Below, in pieces: positions 45,814 to 56,149 of a DNA stretch of 64,000 nt. The DNA is from Diphasiastrum complanatum (lineage: Eukaryota > Streptophyta > Lycopodiopsida > Lycopodiales > Lycopodiaceae). Made by a program: the position numbers and the translations under genes. Within the stretch, counting starts at the first letter, position 1, and each line of letters starts with the position of its first letter. The notes beneath the pieces are model-generated. The model searched no databases. It was not told the DNA's origin and saw only the letters and a list, made by a program, of their open reading frames with translations. Location: positions 31,668,383 to 31,732,382 of the forward strand of contig CM055113.1 in assembly GCA_029204225.1 (NCBI GenBank), given 5' to 3'.

Positions 45814-46488
45814 TTAAAATCTTGATCCATATGCAAGGATCTCACCATCCTTCTTAATCACACAATTGTCAATATTGAAATTGACATCAAAGCCACTATC
45901 AAGAAATTGGCCAACACTTAAGATGTTCTTTGTAAGCTTTGGGACAAAAAGAACATTGTTGAGAAAGAGATCTTTAGAAGATGCAAGTTTCAAGGGAATA
46001 ATCCCTACTCCTTCAGTATTGCACTCATGCTTACTTGCAAAGTATATGGTCTTCTTGACTCCATCATAAGGCATAATAGATGAAAAAAAATTCTTGGAGC
46101 CACACATATGTGAAGATGCTCCACTATCAATATACCATGAGTCATCCTTGTTGAAGGTGGAAGAGGAGAAGCTTGATGCCATAAGAGAGCCTTCTCCATC
46201 ACTTGCAATATAGTCTTCTTTCTCATTGGTGATGTTGGCTTGATTGAGTTGATTCTTCTTCTTGAAGCAATTGGTGGCATAATGGCCTTTCTTGCCACAA
46301 TAAAAGCACTTGATCATCTTCTTCTTGAGATTTGAATTAGAAGCATGAGAGGTATCCTCCTCCTCTCCATCTTGGTCTTTAGCTTTGTCATTAGAGAAGT
46401 GATGGTGTTGCTTCTTACTCCTCTCTTTGTGCTTGGCAAATAGAACTTTGCCATCATCATGATTGAGTGATAGCTTGTCCATCCTCAA
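45814..46488 (-). CDS. Copia E gag C-terminus, zinc knuckle and protease
   Basis: The 224-codon frame encodes KKMIKCFYCGKKGHYATNCF (CX2CX4HX4C knuckle), an acidic stretch, then DSWYIDSGASSHMCGSKNFF, the intact protease active site DSGASSH. FASKHECNTEGVGIIPLKLA and NVLFVPKLTKNILSVGQFLD, the C-terminal protease strands, follow. It ends at YGSRF and TAA, just before the pre-integrase region would start. This is the only intact protease motif on the minus strand in the window. Confidence 0.85.
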   Translation of the reverse strand: MRMDKLSLNHDDGKVLFAKHKERSKKQHHHFSNDKAKDQDGEEEDTSHASNSNLKKKMIKCFYCGKKGHYATNCFKKKNQLNQANITNEKEDYIASDGEGSLMASSFSSSTFNKDDSWYIDSGASSHMCGSKNFFSSIMPYDGVKKTIYFASKHECNTEGVGIIPLKLASSKDLFLNNVLFVPKLTKNILSVGQFLDSGFDVNFNIDNCVIKKDGEILAYGSRF

Positions 46489-46512
46489 GAGTTTGTACTC
46501 TTGTCTTGATTC

Positions 46513-47061
46513 TTAAGAAATAAGCACACTTTGAAGGGCCTCCAAACTTGGTAGCTCCTCCTTAATAGCATAGGATTGGACAAGGTTGTCATATTCATCT
46601 CTCAAGCCATTGAGAATGACTTGGACTAGCTCACTTTGATTGATTGAGTCACCAATACATGCAAGCTTCCTATGAATATCCTTGACTCTCAAAACATAAT
46701 TAGATGCACTCTCATCACTCTTTTGACTACTTTGGAAGATTTGATTTCTAAGAGTGAGGAGCCTAGAGGTGTTCTTAGCCTCATAGATGGACTTGAGACA
46801 ATCCCAAGCTTCCTTGGATGTAGAACAATCACCAATCTCCCTCAATATCTCATTAGAGACATTCATCTTAATGTAGTATAGAGCCATCCTAGCTCTCTTC
46901 TTGTATTTTTGTACTTCTTGAAGGACTTGAGGCTCCTTCTCAATCCCAAGTACAATGTCCATCACATCTTGGAGTATGAAGATGGACTCCATCCTCAACT
47001 TCCATATTGAATAATTGGAAGTAGACAATCTCTCACTTGGTTGCAACAAGTATGAACTCAT
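46513..47061 (-). CDS. Copia E gag
   Basis: An ATG at 47061 opens MSSYLLQPSERLSTSNYSIW, KLRMESIFILQDVMDIVLGI, KKRARMALYYIKMNVSNEIL, EAWDCLKSIYEAKNTSRLLT and SELVQVILNGLRDEYDNLVQ, a typical copia gag closely parallel to copia G residues 1-180. It ends LQSVLIS and TAA. In relatives the frame continues into the zinc-knuckle part, and the TAA lies where CAA would be expected, so one C-to-T change separates gag from the 46488-45814 frame. Confidence 0.85.
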   Translation of the reverse strand: MSSYLLQPSERLSTSNYSIWKLRMESIFILQDVMDIVLGIEKEPQVLQEVQKYKKRARMALYYIKMNVSNEILREIGDCSTSKEAWDCLKSIYEAKNTSRLLTLRNQIFQSSQKSDESASNYVLRVKDIHRKLACIGDSINQSELVQVILNGLRDEYDNLVQSYAIKEELPSLEALQSVLIS

Positions 47062-47813
47062 TAAGTCATGTAAAGTGGAGATAAATAAAAGTGATGAACA
47101 AAAAATGTTGCTTCTCTCTCACTATAGGATCCAATAATGGTGTGCTACCATCTCCTATGCAAGATCTTGCAACAAACTGTGAGATGATTCTCGCTAGCTA
47201 TCTCAATCTCTCCAAAACTAGATCTACTTCACATCAAATGATGGAGTATGGGCAAAGTTAGGATCAAACACTCTTAGCACGTGTGAAATACACTAAGAAA
47301 CCAAATTTGACTCAAATACAATGATATTGCATGAAACAAAATGGCTAAGATCTCAAAACAGTGCCTAGATCACATATAGATGAGATTGGTAAACATTCAA
47401 CTGTGATTTTGGATCAAACAAGCAATCTTTTGACCAAACCAAATGTGTCCACCCAGGTCTAGGTGCCCTACCTAACCCTCTTCAAAAGCTTATAACTTTT
47501 GATTGGCTCAACCAAATGGAATGAAACTGATTGCATCAAAAACTAGACAAAAATAGCTTCAAAACAAGCTATCTAGCAAGATTTTTGGATCAAACATGAA
47601 AGAGAACTCCCAAACTGAAATTGGATGTTCCTCACACGTGTCTGAGCACCTGATTCCATATAGTACCAGGTCAGACCCAATCAATGTCCTTTTGATCTCT
47701 TTTGATCCAAAATTGAACAAGATAGCTAGGAAAATGGGCCTTGACAATTTCTAGCTCAAGATTGATGAATAGTTTTCACTCAAATGGATCAAAATGCATG
47801 GTAACCTTAGGTA

Positions 47814-47826
47814 GGCTCTGATACCA
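47814..47826 (-). promoter_or_regulatory. Primer-binding site of copia E
   Basis: On the minus strand TGGTATCAGAGCC begins on the base after the 5' LTR, a full match to the tRNA-iMet primer site used by plant copia elements. Confidence 0.95.
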
Positions 47827-48636
47827 TGTTGAATTTCACACGTGTGGATTGTCCACTTCATGTACTTGTGATCTCCTAAGGTGTGTAGATGCACCAAGAT
47901 CAAGACTAGATTGAGATTCAAGATCTATCTTTGATTCTATGGCAAAAACACACTACTACATGCATTCAATCACTTCCAACTCTCACTCACACGTGTGGGA
48001 AGTGTTCCAAAAGTATCCTAAGTAGAAACAAGCTGCTCTCCTCGGGTAGAGAGAGAAAAACCATCATGAGCTCTCGGGTAGAGAGAGAAAGCTAGAAATT
48101 CAATGACACTCAAAATCCACTCAATCTCAAAATCAATTAGATCCAAAAGGAGGAGTACAATGATACTAATAGATTCATGATCTACCACTATGCTTAACTA
48201 TGATTGGATCACACTTTGCCACCTCTTAATCCTATTGGACCATTGATCCATGCACCTCTAAATTCTATTGGACTATATTCAAGCACACCTCAATTTTCTA
48301 TTGGACCTCACAAGGTTCCACCTCTAAATCCTATTGGACCTCTTAAGCTTCATCAAACAAAAACATGACACTTGTCTACACTCTAATTGGCACAAGTTTG
48401 GCTCAATATTGGCATTACAAGTGGAAATGGATAATTTGCCATCTATGCCAAATTTGACCCTATCAACATCCTACACCTAAATGCTTGACTATGAAATTCT
48501 ATGAGACCCCTATATCAAACATTTTGATTTACTTTACAATTGTCCACACGTGGGAACATCCTCCACACATGTGAGATTCACTTACAAACTTCTATCATAA
48601 AAAATACCAAGCTAGATTTTTGCCAATTTCTCACAG
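47827..48636 (-). repeat. Copia E 5' LTR
   Basis: 810 bp, TG...CA, adjacent to the PBS on its 3' side and the GGATT duplication on the outside. It includes a small internal duplication of 'tcgggtagagagagaaa'. Confidence 0.95.
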
Positions 48637-48641
48637 GATTG
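48637..48641. repeat. Target-site duplication of copia E, right copy
   Basis: GGATT, identical to 43558-43562. Confidence 0.9.
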
Positions 48642-48797
48642 TTACGATTTGAGGGCATATTACAAAACTTTTCGTTAATTTGATAACCAAACAAGTTATG
48701 ATTTTATATTACGGTTTCCATGACACCTCCTGCCCAGAGCTTTTGCATGCTGAACTGTGACGATTTCGAACTAACACTGCACAAACGAACAACGGCG

Positions 48798-49121
48798 ATG
48801 GCAACTATCCAAAAAGGCTCTCGATTCATCAAACGCATGGAGGTCAAGGGTGTCATGATTCAGGATTATCTAAAATAGTTATGGTTAGATCACTTGCAGT
48901 TCCATCTGAATAAGATCATCGAGGATGCGGCTGTGGAGTTTCTGACAAACGTCAAGAAAGAATCATACGAGCACGGGTTCACGCAAGTGCACGATGGCAT
49001 CAATATTCCGATCATGGAGTAGGTGTTCATAGACATGATCGGGTTACCCATAGATGGGGATACAATGAACGTGCCTTCCGTGAAGATGGCGGAGTATTGT
49101 GCATCAAAGGACACTTTGCAA
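48798..49121 (+). pseudogene. Broken ORF of unknown, retroelement-like protein
   Basis: From ATG 48798 the frame reads MATIQKGSRFIKRMEVKGVM, a TAG, LWLDHLQFHLNKIIEDAAVE, FLTNVKKESYEHGFTQVHDG, INIPIME, a TAG, and VFIDMIGLPIDGDTM. The 'FL.N......G...V.G..I......F..m.GLP.dG' layout is common in plant retroelement-encoded proteins that resemble 'putative plant transposon protein' domains. I cannot name it with certainty. It ends where the copia fragment at 49140 begins. Confidence 0.4.
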
Positions 49122-49139
49122 GTAGAAGAGGGATCAAGG

Positions 49140-50083
49140 AGACAAGCAAGGTAATCTTACTCATGATGAAGATGGTTTGGATGTTCAAAACTCAAATGAT
49201 GATGATTTTGTGATGTCTTCATGTATGCTTGCTAATGATGGAGATCTAGATCCATGGTGGATTGATAGTGGAGCAAGTTCACACATGACTTTTCACAAAG
49301 AGTACTACACTTATTTTTTGGCATATGAAGATGACAAGAAGGTGATCTACACGGCCAATGATGGTGAGTGTGCAATCAAAGGAAGTTGGCACAATTCCTA
49401 TTTCTCTCTCTACAAATAGGAATGTTCATTTGAAAAATGTTTTGTTCATAACTTCCATTACCAAGAATTTATTTAGTGTGAGTCAATTGCTAAGTAAAGG
49501 TTTCAAAGTTGAGTTTGATGGAGGTGCTTGCATGATTAAAAGCAAGGATGTCTTGATTGCAAAATGTAAAAGGCAAAGAAAGTTGTTCAAACTAGATGCT
49601 TGTGTTATTGCTAACCAAGTTGGATGTGTGGCAAGTGAGCAAATACCTATTCAAGAGGTTTGGCATAAAAGGATGGGGCACCTCAACTTCAAGTCATTGG
49701 AGGTAATGGCTAGGAAGCAAGTTATGATTGGTCTTCCAAGTTTCTTAAGTAGCATCAATCATGTTTGTAAGTCTTGTGCTGTGTCAAAGTCACATAGACT
49801 ACCTTATGCGAGATCTACATCTAGATCTACAAAGCCTTTTCAAATTGTACATTCGGATATTCATGGAATTACTACAATTAGCAATAGTGGAGCTAAAATG
49901 TGTGTAACTTTCATTGATTATTCTAGTATATTTTATTGGACCTATCTACAAAAGAGCAAGGATGAAGTGTATGATGTCTTTGTTAAGTTCAAGAATGCAA
50001 GTTAGAACCAATTTTCCACAAGGATCAAGTGCTTGAGGAGTGACAATGGTGGAGAGTACATATCTACCAAGTTTATCCATGCG
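49140..50083 (+). mobile_element. Copia F fragment: protease, pre-integrase and integrase core
   Basis: The strand encodes DPWWIDSGASSHMTFHKEYY (protease), a frameshift near 49390, [100 protein letters not shown], a TAG at 50003, then LRSDNGGEYISTKFIH. The DDYS motif is changed to DYSS, while SDNGGEY is kept. Gag is missing on the left and everything after the second Asp on the right, where SET-relic sequence starts at about 50085. There are no LTRs. Confidence 0.85.
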
Positions 50084-50084
50084 T

Positions 50085-50430
50085 AGTATCCATGCATAAT
50101 TTAGAGGGACCTCAATACTACTCAATCCAAAAAGGCCCAAATTACTAGCCTCAGAAAAGCGTTCACTAGGTATGATCATGTACATTCGACCCCAATACGT
50201 AAATGGTGTTCCATTTAATGGTAATCATGATTGGAGTGGCCAACACGAATATCTACTTTTAATGAAATGGTTGCAAGCTAGGTGGAAGAGGAAGGTCAGA
50301 GAAAAAACCTAGAATGTCTTCTGACACATCATCAGTGCATAGTAATTTGCAATTATCTTTCAAACTAGTCATATTGGGGTGGTCAAGTTTGTGGAATCCA
50401 CGTGGAGTATCGTGGAGGACTCATGTGCAA
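50085..50430 (-). pseudogene. SET-domain relic, N-terminal half (third copy)
   Basis: On the minus strand, with frame changes, the order is LLCTDDVSEDILGFFSDLPL, PPSLQPF, then TYVLGSNVHDH in one frame and YWGRMYMIIPSERFSEA, SNLGLFGLSSIEVPLNYAWI in another. It aligns with SPLPPYLEALVQVF, SYWGHMYMIKPSEHFPNAGL and GLFFFTSIDVPLNIV of the 8759-9574 ORF, covering the pre-SET part and the first SET strands. It is cut by copia F before the NHSC-equivalent region. Confidence 0.55.
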
Positions 50431-52150
50431 CGTCTAGAATAGGTGTGGTTGGGTGGTAAGAACATTCTGGAGATTTGGTGTTGAATCACAAGGCATTGAT
50501 GAACTAATTATATCATGCAAGGGGTCATCATCAACAAGAGCATTATCTAGGACCAATGATGATCCAAAATCAATATTCATGTGATTTATCCTATCAATAA
50601 TATTCTCGATCTTTCTTGCAACTCTTTTTCTTGAAACCAGCTTATGTTCCTATTCTACAAAAGTTGAAAGAGTATCCCAATGTGGATACTAACCTATTCT
50701 AGCAATGCAACTCTTCCACTAGATTCTACGTTAATGTACCAAAAAAGATCACTCTACTGATATCTCTAAGTGTTATGAAAACATTCTTGTGAATGGCTAA
50801 TATGGCTTAAACATGGTAATACATAAAGTGATTATGTATGCCTTCAAATACACTAAGAATGAGACACTTGTATACAAATGGGAACCATGTTCTAGTGGAT
50901 TCAAATGGAAATGAAAAAATAAACTTACATAGAAATGGAATTGTACTGAGAAGATACAATTATGCCAATGGAATGATGTGTTAATTGACAACTACGTCAT
51001 TAGACTGGGAAATAAAGGCAGGTATGTGGGATACCCATGGGTTTCTCATGTTCTTCCACATGGTGTAATTGATATTTGTGTTATTACGATTTACAATTTA
51101 TGAAAAGACTAGCGAGACTTGGTAAATTAAATTATTTCCAGTCTTTCAAGAATACATTTTGGTAGATAGATGATATTTGCTTTATCAATAATCCAGATGC
51201 TTTTCTATTTTTAGATAGGGAACAGCCATGTACCAATGATAACCATGTCTAGAGTTACCACTTGAATACTTAACTATCAAGAATGAAGGTGCCAAGGAAA
51301 AATTTGTGAATTTTTTTTATATATTACTACTACTTTTGATCTTGTTTCGGGGACTTTTCACATGAAAAAGTACGATAAGAGAAAGGAGTTGTCCTTTCCC
51401 TACCTCTAGTTAATACACCTCAAAACAAATTTAGAGTCAACAAATTATCTTAACATGTGGGAAAGCCCAATCCAAGTAAGCTACACCACCCCAACATGTA
51501 TGGTCCAGTGCTTCAAAACAATGCGATATATGCCTTGACAATTTTTAATTTGAGTAAATGGTGAATTCAAGTTGATGTTGCCGATTTGTGCAGTGTATCT
51601 AATTCAATCTTAAGATATTGAAATGCATTTATAAATCATATGATTTCAAAGGCAAGAATAACTATTGCTTGGAGTTTATGGATCATCGTCAATGTTACTC
51701 TACAACATTTGCAAAAATAATATTATGGAAGCTTCAAAAAAAAAATTTGAACATTTGATCAATTCTTGTCATAGTTGTGGATAACAAGGTTTCTAACTTT
51801 CTTTTTCATATTTCACTTAGCACATTGGCATGTTGTCTTTGAAGGCTAAATTCTAGCTATTTCACTTAGCAAGTTGGCATGCTATGTTTGAAGCTGCAAA
51901 AAAATTGTGAAATAATGTTAATACTCAAAATTTGATTCTTAAATGTGTCAAAATCCCTTTTCTAATTTATGATTGGAAATTTTAAACCTACCAAACCTGT
52001 AATGTATCCACAAAAACGTGATGTGATATCTTAAAAGTAGATATTGTTCATGATAGTGATTCATTGATACATGAATTATCACATAAACCTCTAGCACTTG
52101 CAGTATCAAATAGACTATATAATTTATTTTACATGAGAAAGTTGAACGAT
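50431..52150. other. No gene recognised
   Basis: AT-rich sequence without open frames of note. An imperfect direct repeat of about 35 bp (tttcacttagcacattggcatgttg / tttcacttagcaagttggcatgcta, split here as two short phrases) occurs near 51808 and 51860. No RNA gene or mobile-element landmark. Confidence 0.45.
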
Positions 52151-52151
52151 T

Positions 52152-53037
52152 GTGAATGATTCACATGATAAAGTGGCTCACGCTATGGAGTCCAAGCTTT
52201 TTGTGGTATGTGCAACAAACGGAAGGATGCATCACCAAGAGGAAGGAAAACAAGGACACCCAACGTTACCACACATACGGAACGTTGGAGTTTCACAATT
52301 TTATTGCCTAGCTATGCAAACAGCGCAAGAGTTGTTCCTCAATAAACACTACACCGTGATCACCACAACATGGCTGAAATAAGTGATGCTGACCAAAACC
52401 ACACCCAGGTTGGTGGACAATGTCATGGAAAACCGCCAGCACTTGTTGCTCAAACTATTACAATAGGGACCAACCATAGTGGCAACAGGATCAGAAAAGT
52501 TGCGCATTTCACCAACACTGGTGATTGCGACCGCAGTTATAGGGACATCTGACAAAGTGTTGGTAATTGACAAGCAGGGAAGGGTCCAGTTGGAAAGCGA
52601 TTTTTTACTAATGCATACATTTGAGGACCGTGACATCGACAACGACAACAAACAAAGGAAATCCAAGAAGAATATGAAGTGGACACACAAATGAACTCAG
52701 TGGAACTCGTTTTTTCTTGCCTGTCGAAAGAGTGTCTAGCTCCGAAAGCAAATCCCCATCAATAATTTTCAAAATTCCTGAGAACTTTGTGGAATCACCT
52801 TTTGATCTTCCGCAACACTTCAAATATTTCACGCTAGACGATGTTGTTATTCAACTACCACAACCAAAGCGGGAGCCTACCCAGGTCTCCCCATCTTTTG
52901 AAGGACTTGCTAAGATAGTCCCACTCAATCTTAAGAATCCTGATGAAGACATGGATCATTTTGTGCATGTCAGAGACGAGCACTCAACTGAGACTTCCAA
53001 TCAGACCTCGACTGAGCCGAGTGCTCCCCCTATCTGA
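52152..53037 (+). pseudogene. Scattered open frames, unknown product
   Basis: Short frames at 52152-52382, 52479-52694 and 52717-53037 cover a locally less AT-rich stretch. The last one (106 codons: SPSIIFKIPENFVESPFDLP, FKYFTLDDVVIQLPQPKREP, STETSNQTSTEPSAPPI) has protein-like composition and runs into the minisatellite at 52990. No known domain was recognised and the frames do not join smoothly. Confidence 0.25.
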
Positions 53038-53400
53038 CCAAGTGATCCTCAATGTCTCGACCGAGTCTCCAAGTTAGGTCTCGATCGACGAGCCGAGTCT
53101 CACAGCTCGATCGAATCGAGTCTCACATCTTGACCAAGCCGAGTCTAAATTCTCAACCAAGTCTTCAACATCAGATCTCGACCGAGCCAAGTCCACATCT
53201 CACATGACTCTGCTTCGATCTCGATTGAGCCGAGTGCTGAAACTTCACCAAGACTTCTGATTCAATGTCAACGAAGCGGAGTACTGGATGTCGACCGAGT
53301 CCTTCCACTTAAAATCTCAATCGAGTCAAGCTGAATCCAATTTCGACCAAGCCGGTCTTTTCAAAAATTCTCGACTGAGCTAAGTCACTACCCAACGACT
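52990..53400. repeat. Degenerate minisatellite built on TCTCGACCGAGCCGAGTC
   Basis: About a dozen imperfect copies of an 18-base core (tctcgaccgagccgagtc, with many C/T and G/A changes) recur every 25-45 bp with variable spacers. The core is itself a partial inverted repeat (CTCG...CGAG). Most changes are C to T or G to A, as expected from decay of methylated DNA. Confidence 0.7.
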
Positions 53401-53825
53401 ATAAAGTGCCCAAAATTGACTTCATTTGTACCTCAACGACGTGCAAACTCGTTTATGTTCCTAGTAACAACCAATCTATGTTTCTATCGATCTTCATGCT
53501 TCCATGCTTGATTTTGGTGCCCTTTAGTTCATTGCATCTGCGTTCCATCACTACATCACATTCTTGAGCGCCATTACCAATCATCAAGCACAGCAAACGA
53601 GTGCCATCAACAACCATTTAAAAAACCTAACTGCCAAAAATCTACTAGGGTGTGAACTTTTTTGACATATCTTTTTGCACAAAGACACGTTGAGAGATAA
53701 TGTTGTTGGAGCACACATCAGTGCTCTAGTTCACTATAGTGGAGGAAATTTGTACTTCAAGAAGTTCCATCTTTCATTACACCTCACAACTGGACCGAGC
53801 CATCTCAAATGATTGTGTTGAGTTG
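53401..53825. other. No gene recognised
   Basis: Featureless sequence between the minisatellite and copia L. Confidence 0.4.
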
Positions 53826-53829
53826 GATG

Positions 53830-54707
53830 CCATTAAGGATGATTCTTCATCCTCCTCCTATTGATGTGCAATATTGCTTTGTTTGTCTTCCTATGCCTTT
53901 TTCTTCTTGAAACATTTTGATGCAAAGTGCCCATTATTTCCACAAAAGAAACACTTCTACTTTGTCTTGGCAATCTTCTTCTTGTCTGTTGAACTTGATG
54001 GTGAATCCTCCTCCTTGGCCTCCTTTTGATGATTCTTCTTGTCTCCATTCGTCTTCTTCTTTCCTTTGAATGAGAAATTTGCTTTCTCATCTCCATCCTG
54101 CAATGACAAGGAGTGCGTCCTAGCCTTTGTGTGGAGCATCCTACACTCTTCAGCTACAAGCACACTATGCAATTTATCGATTGTAGGAAAGGTGTCTTGG
54201 ATGGCAAAGGTTTGGACCAAGTTTGTAAATTCATCAACTAGACCATTTAGGATCACTTGGACAAGTTCACTATCATGAATCTTCTCTCCAATAGAAGCTA
54301 ACTCTCTATTAAGAGACTTGATTCTATGCACATAATCTTGTGCATTTTCCTCACTTCTTCTCATGCTTTGCAAAATTTGATTCCTTATCATGAGATTTCT
54401 AGAAGTCTTATTAGATTGATAGATGGATTTCAATAAATCCCATGCATCTTTAGTTGTTGTACAAGAAGATGATTCTTTCAAAATATCATTACTAACATTT
54501 ATTTTAATCCAATGAAGTGCTAGCCTAGCTTTCTTCTTGTATCTAATCAACTCTTGTGCACCAAGAGGTTCATCCTCTTCTTCAATCACAAATTCAAAAA
54601 GGTCTTTGGAGCACCATTAGTGACTCCATCCTTACTTTCCAAATGGAATAATTTGTAGAATTTAACCTTTCACTAGGTTCTAGAAGAAAAACACCAATTG
54701 TTCCCAT
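53830..54707 (-). pseudogene. Copia L gag and zinc knuckle
   Basis: ATG at 54707 opens MGTIGVFLLEPSERLNSTNY, SIWKVRMESLMVLQ, a frameshift near 54600, then the 210-codon frame with EEEDEPLGAQELIRYKKKAR, LALHWIKINVSNDILKESSS, SELVQVILNGLVDEFTNLVQ and SLQDGDEKANFSFKGKKKTN. The zinc knuckle CFFCGNNGHFASKC is in a frame after a stop at about 53958. It is clearly the same family as copia G but on the opposite strand. Homology ends at about 53830; protease and pol are lost. Confidence 0.85.
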
Positions 54708-54998
54708 TATCTAATAAAATTCTACAACAAAAAATGCACAAAAATTGTTTTGATTGATTCTAGAAACTCACAGAGGTCTCTCTTGTAGTGATTCTCTCAA
54801 ATTTGGTTTTTATCTCACTCAATGGACTTCTAACCATGGTTCTAGCACTTCCTCACAAAGATGAAATGAAAACGAGATGAGATCCAATCAATCTAGAATC
54901 AAATCAAGTCAATTTTGACTATTTTTGGACAAGAAATGGCTAAAAACACGGAAAGGCTTTTGGAGGAGCTTCATGTGATCAAGGATGAAGACATTCCT
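54708..54998 (-). other. Copia L leader, cut before its PBS
   Basis: The minus strand matches the 3' part of copia G's leader (tgtccaaaaatagtcaaaat versus tgtccaagaatagccaagat; tgtgagga.gtg.tagaac). It stops abruptly at 54998, where G's truncated LTR begins in the opposite orientation. Confidence 0.7.
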
Positions 54999-55517
54999 TG
55001 TAGGATCTAGACCATGATTTATGATGAGATTTGTACCTACCATGCACCTACCAAGCATGACTCTTGGATCTAGGCTAGGGTTTTCACATTAGGGCAAGAA
55101 AGTGGAGTCTACTTCCTTAGTACATGCTGGATTTTCACCTAACTTTGCAAAGGAAGTGTGTTTTACTATGTATTCCCATTCTCCATAGTGAGAAGATAGA
55201 AACTTTTTGGAGCCTCAAGGAGAAACTCGAGTTTCCTCTCATTGTATGGCGATTACTCTATTTTTCCAATGAAACCCAGCTTTGGCACTTTGTAAACATT
55301 GTCTACAGGCCGTACTACAGCCTTATTTCCACATGTGTGGAGTTGGATTATACTAATTGATCAATGCTTTGATTGTCTCTACTTGTTTCCTATCAAGCTG
55401 CTAAACTAAATCTTGTTTTCTGATGACTAGTTTCTGATAGATTGTTTAACAAGCATACAATCACCTTGTGGATCATTCAAAGATCCATTTATGGCCCTTA
55501 GTACTGTACTTTTCACA
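54999..55517 (+). repeat. Copia G 5' LTR, truncated at its start
   Basis: It matches 60220-60738 over the full 519 bases with about ten substitutions by eye, ending TACTTTTCACA. The first 172 bp of the LTR, present in the 3' copy, are missing, and copia L sequence stands there instead. No target duplication can be checked. Confidence 0.9.
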
Positions 55518-55530
55518 TGGTATCAGAGCC
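55518..55530 (+). promoter_or_regulatory. Primer-binding site of copia G
   Basis: TGGTATCAGAGCC starts on the base after the LTR. A leader of about 620 bp follows before the gag ATG. Confidence 0.95.
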
Positions 55531-56149
55531 AAGTACAAGGCCATTGATCTGTATTTGAATCTAATCCAGTTTCAGCAGGTTTTGGTGCAAAAAGCTAGTA
55601 TTGGAAGGGCGAGCTGGTATCCAGGTTTTGGTGAGGGGACTGATCCCAAACTTTTTCAGGATCAAAATCCATACTGTTCACACATGTGGGCATCTCTGAA
55701 CCAGCATTTAATAACCCATATTCATTGGATCATAGAAAATTCATCTGGTATCAGTTTGATGTAATTTTTTGGTGCAAATCCTAGGATAAGCTACCAAGAT
55801 CACTTGCCATTGATTAGTTTTGAATTTGTTTCATGAAAACTAATTAATCTAGGCTGATTTCAGACCTTCTTAAAGTGGAAACCAGGTCTTGAAAGTACAT
55901 CAAAGTGAATGAGAGAGAGAGAGTCAATTTTTTGTCCAAGAATAGCCAAGATTGGCAAGATTTGCTTGAGTGTAGTTTTCATCTCATCTTATCTTCATTC
56001 CAGCTTGTGAGGGAGTGATAGAACTGTGATTACAAATCCATTTGTTGGATTAGAAGTCAACATTTGAGTGAAACACTGCAAGTTAGAAACATTTGTGAGT
56101 TTCAGGTACAAACAAATCTATATCTTGTGTGTAGAATCTTGCTAATAAG

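Larger units (their letters stand above)
43563..48636 (-). mobile_element. Copia E, end-complete, pol-deficient LTR retrotransposon
   Basis: The 5,074-bp element has two LTRs, a perfect PBS, a polypurine tract and a matching 5-bp target duplication (GGATT). The internal region is only about 3.45 kb. It keeps gag, zinc knuckle and the protease start, then loses most of integrase and reverse transcriptase. LTR identity above 99% shows recent insertion, so the copy was most likely mobilised by proteins from another element. Confidence 0.9.

Noticed and set aside
52990-53400. CRISPR-like array
   Set aside because: Repeats are imperfect, spacers vary in length and are themselves similar, and the context is a plant genome; a minisatellite explains it.
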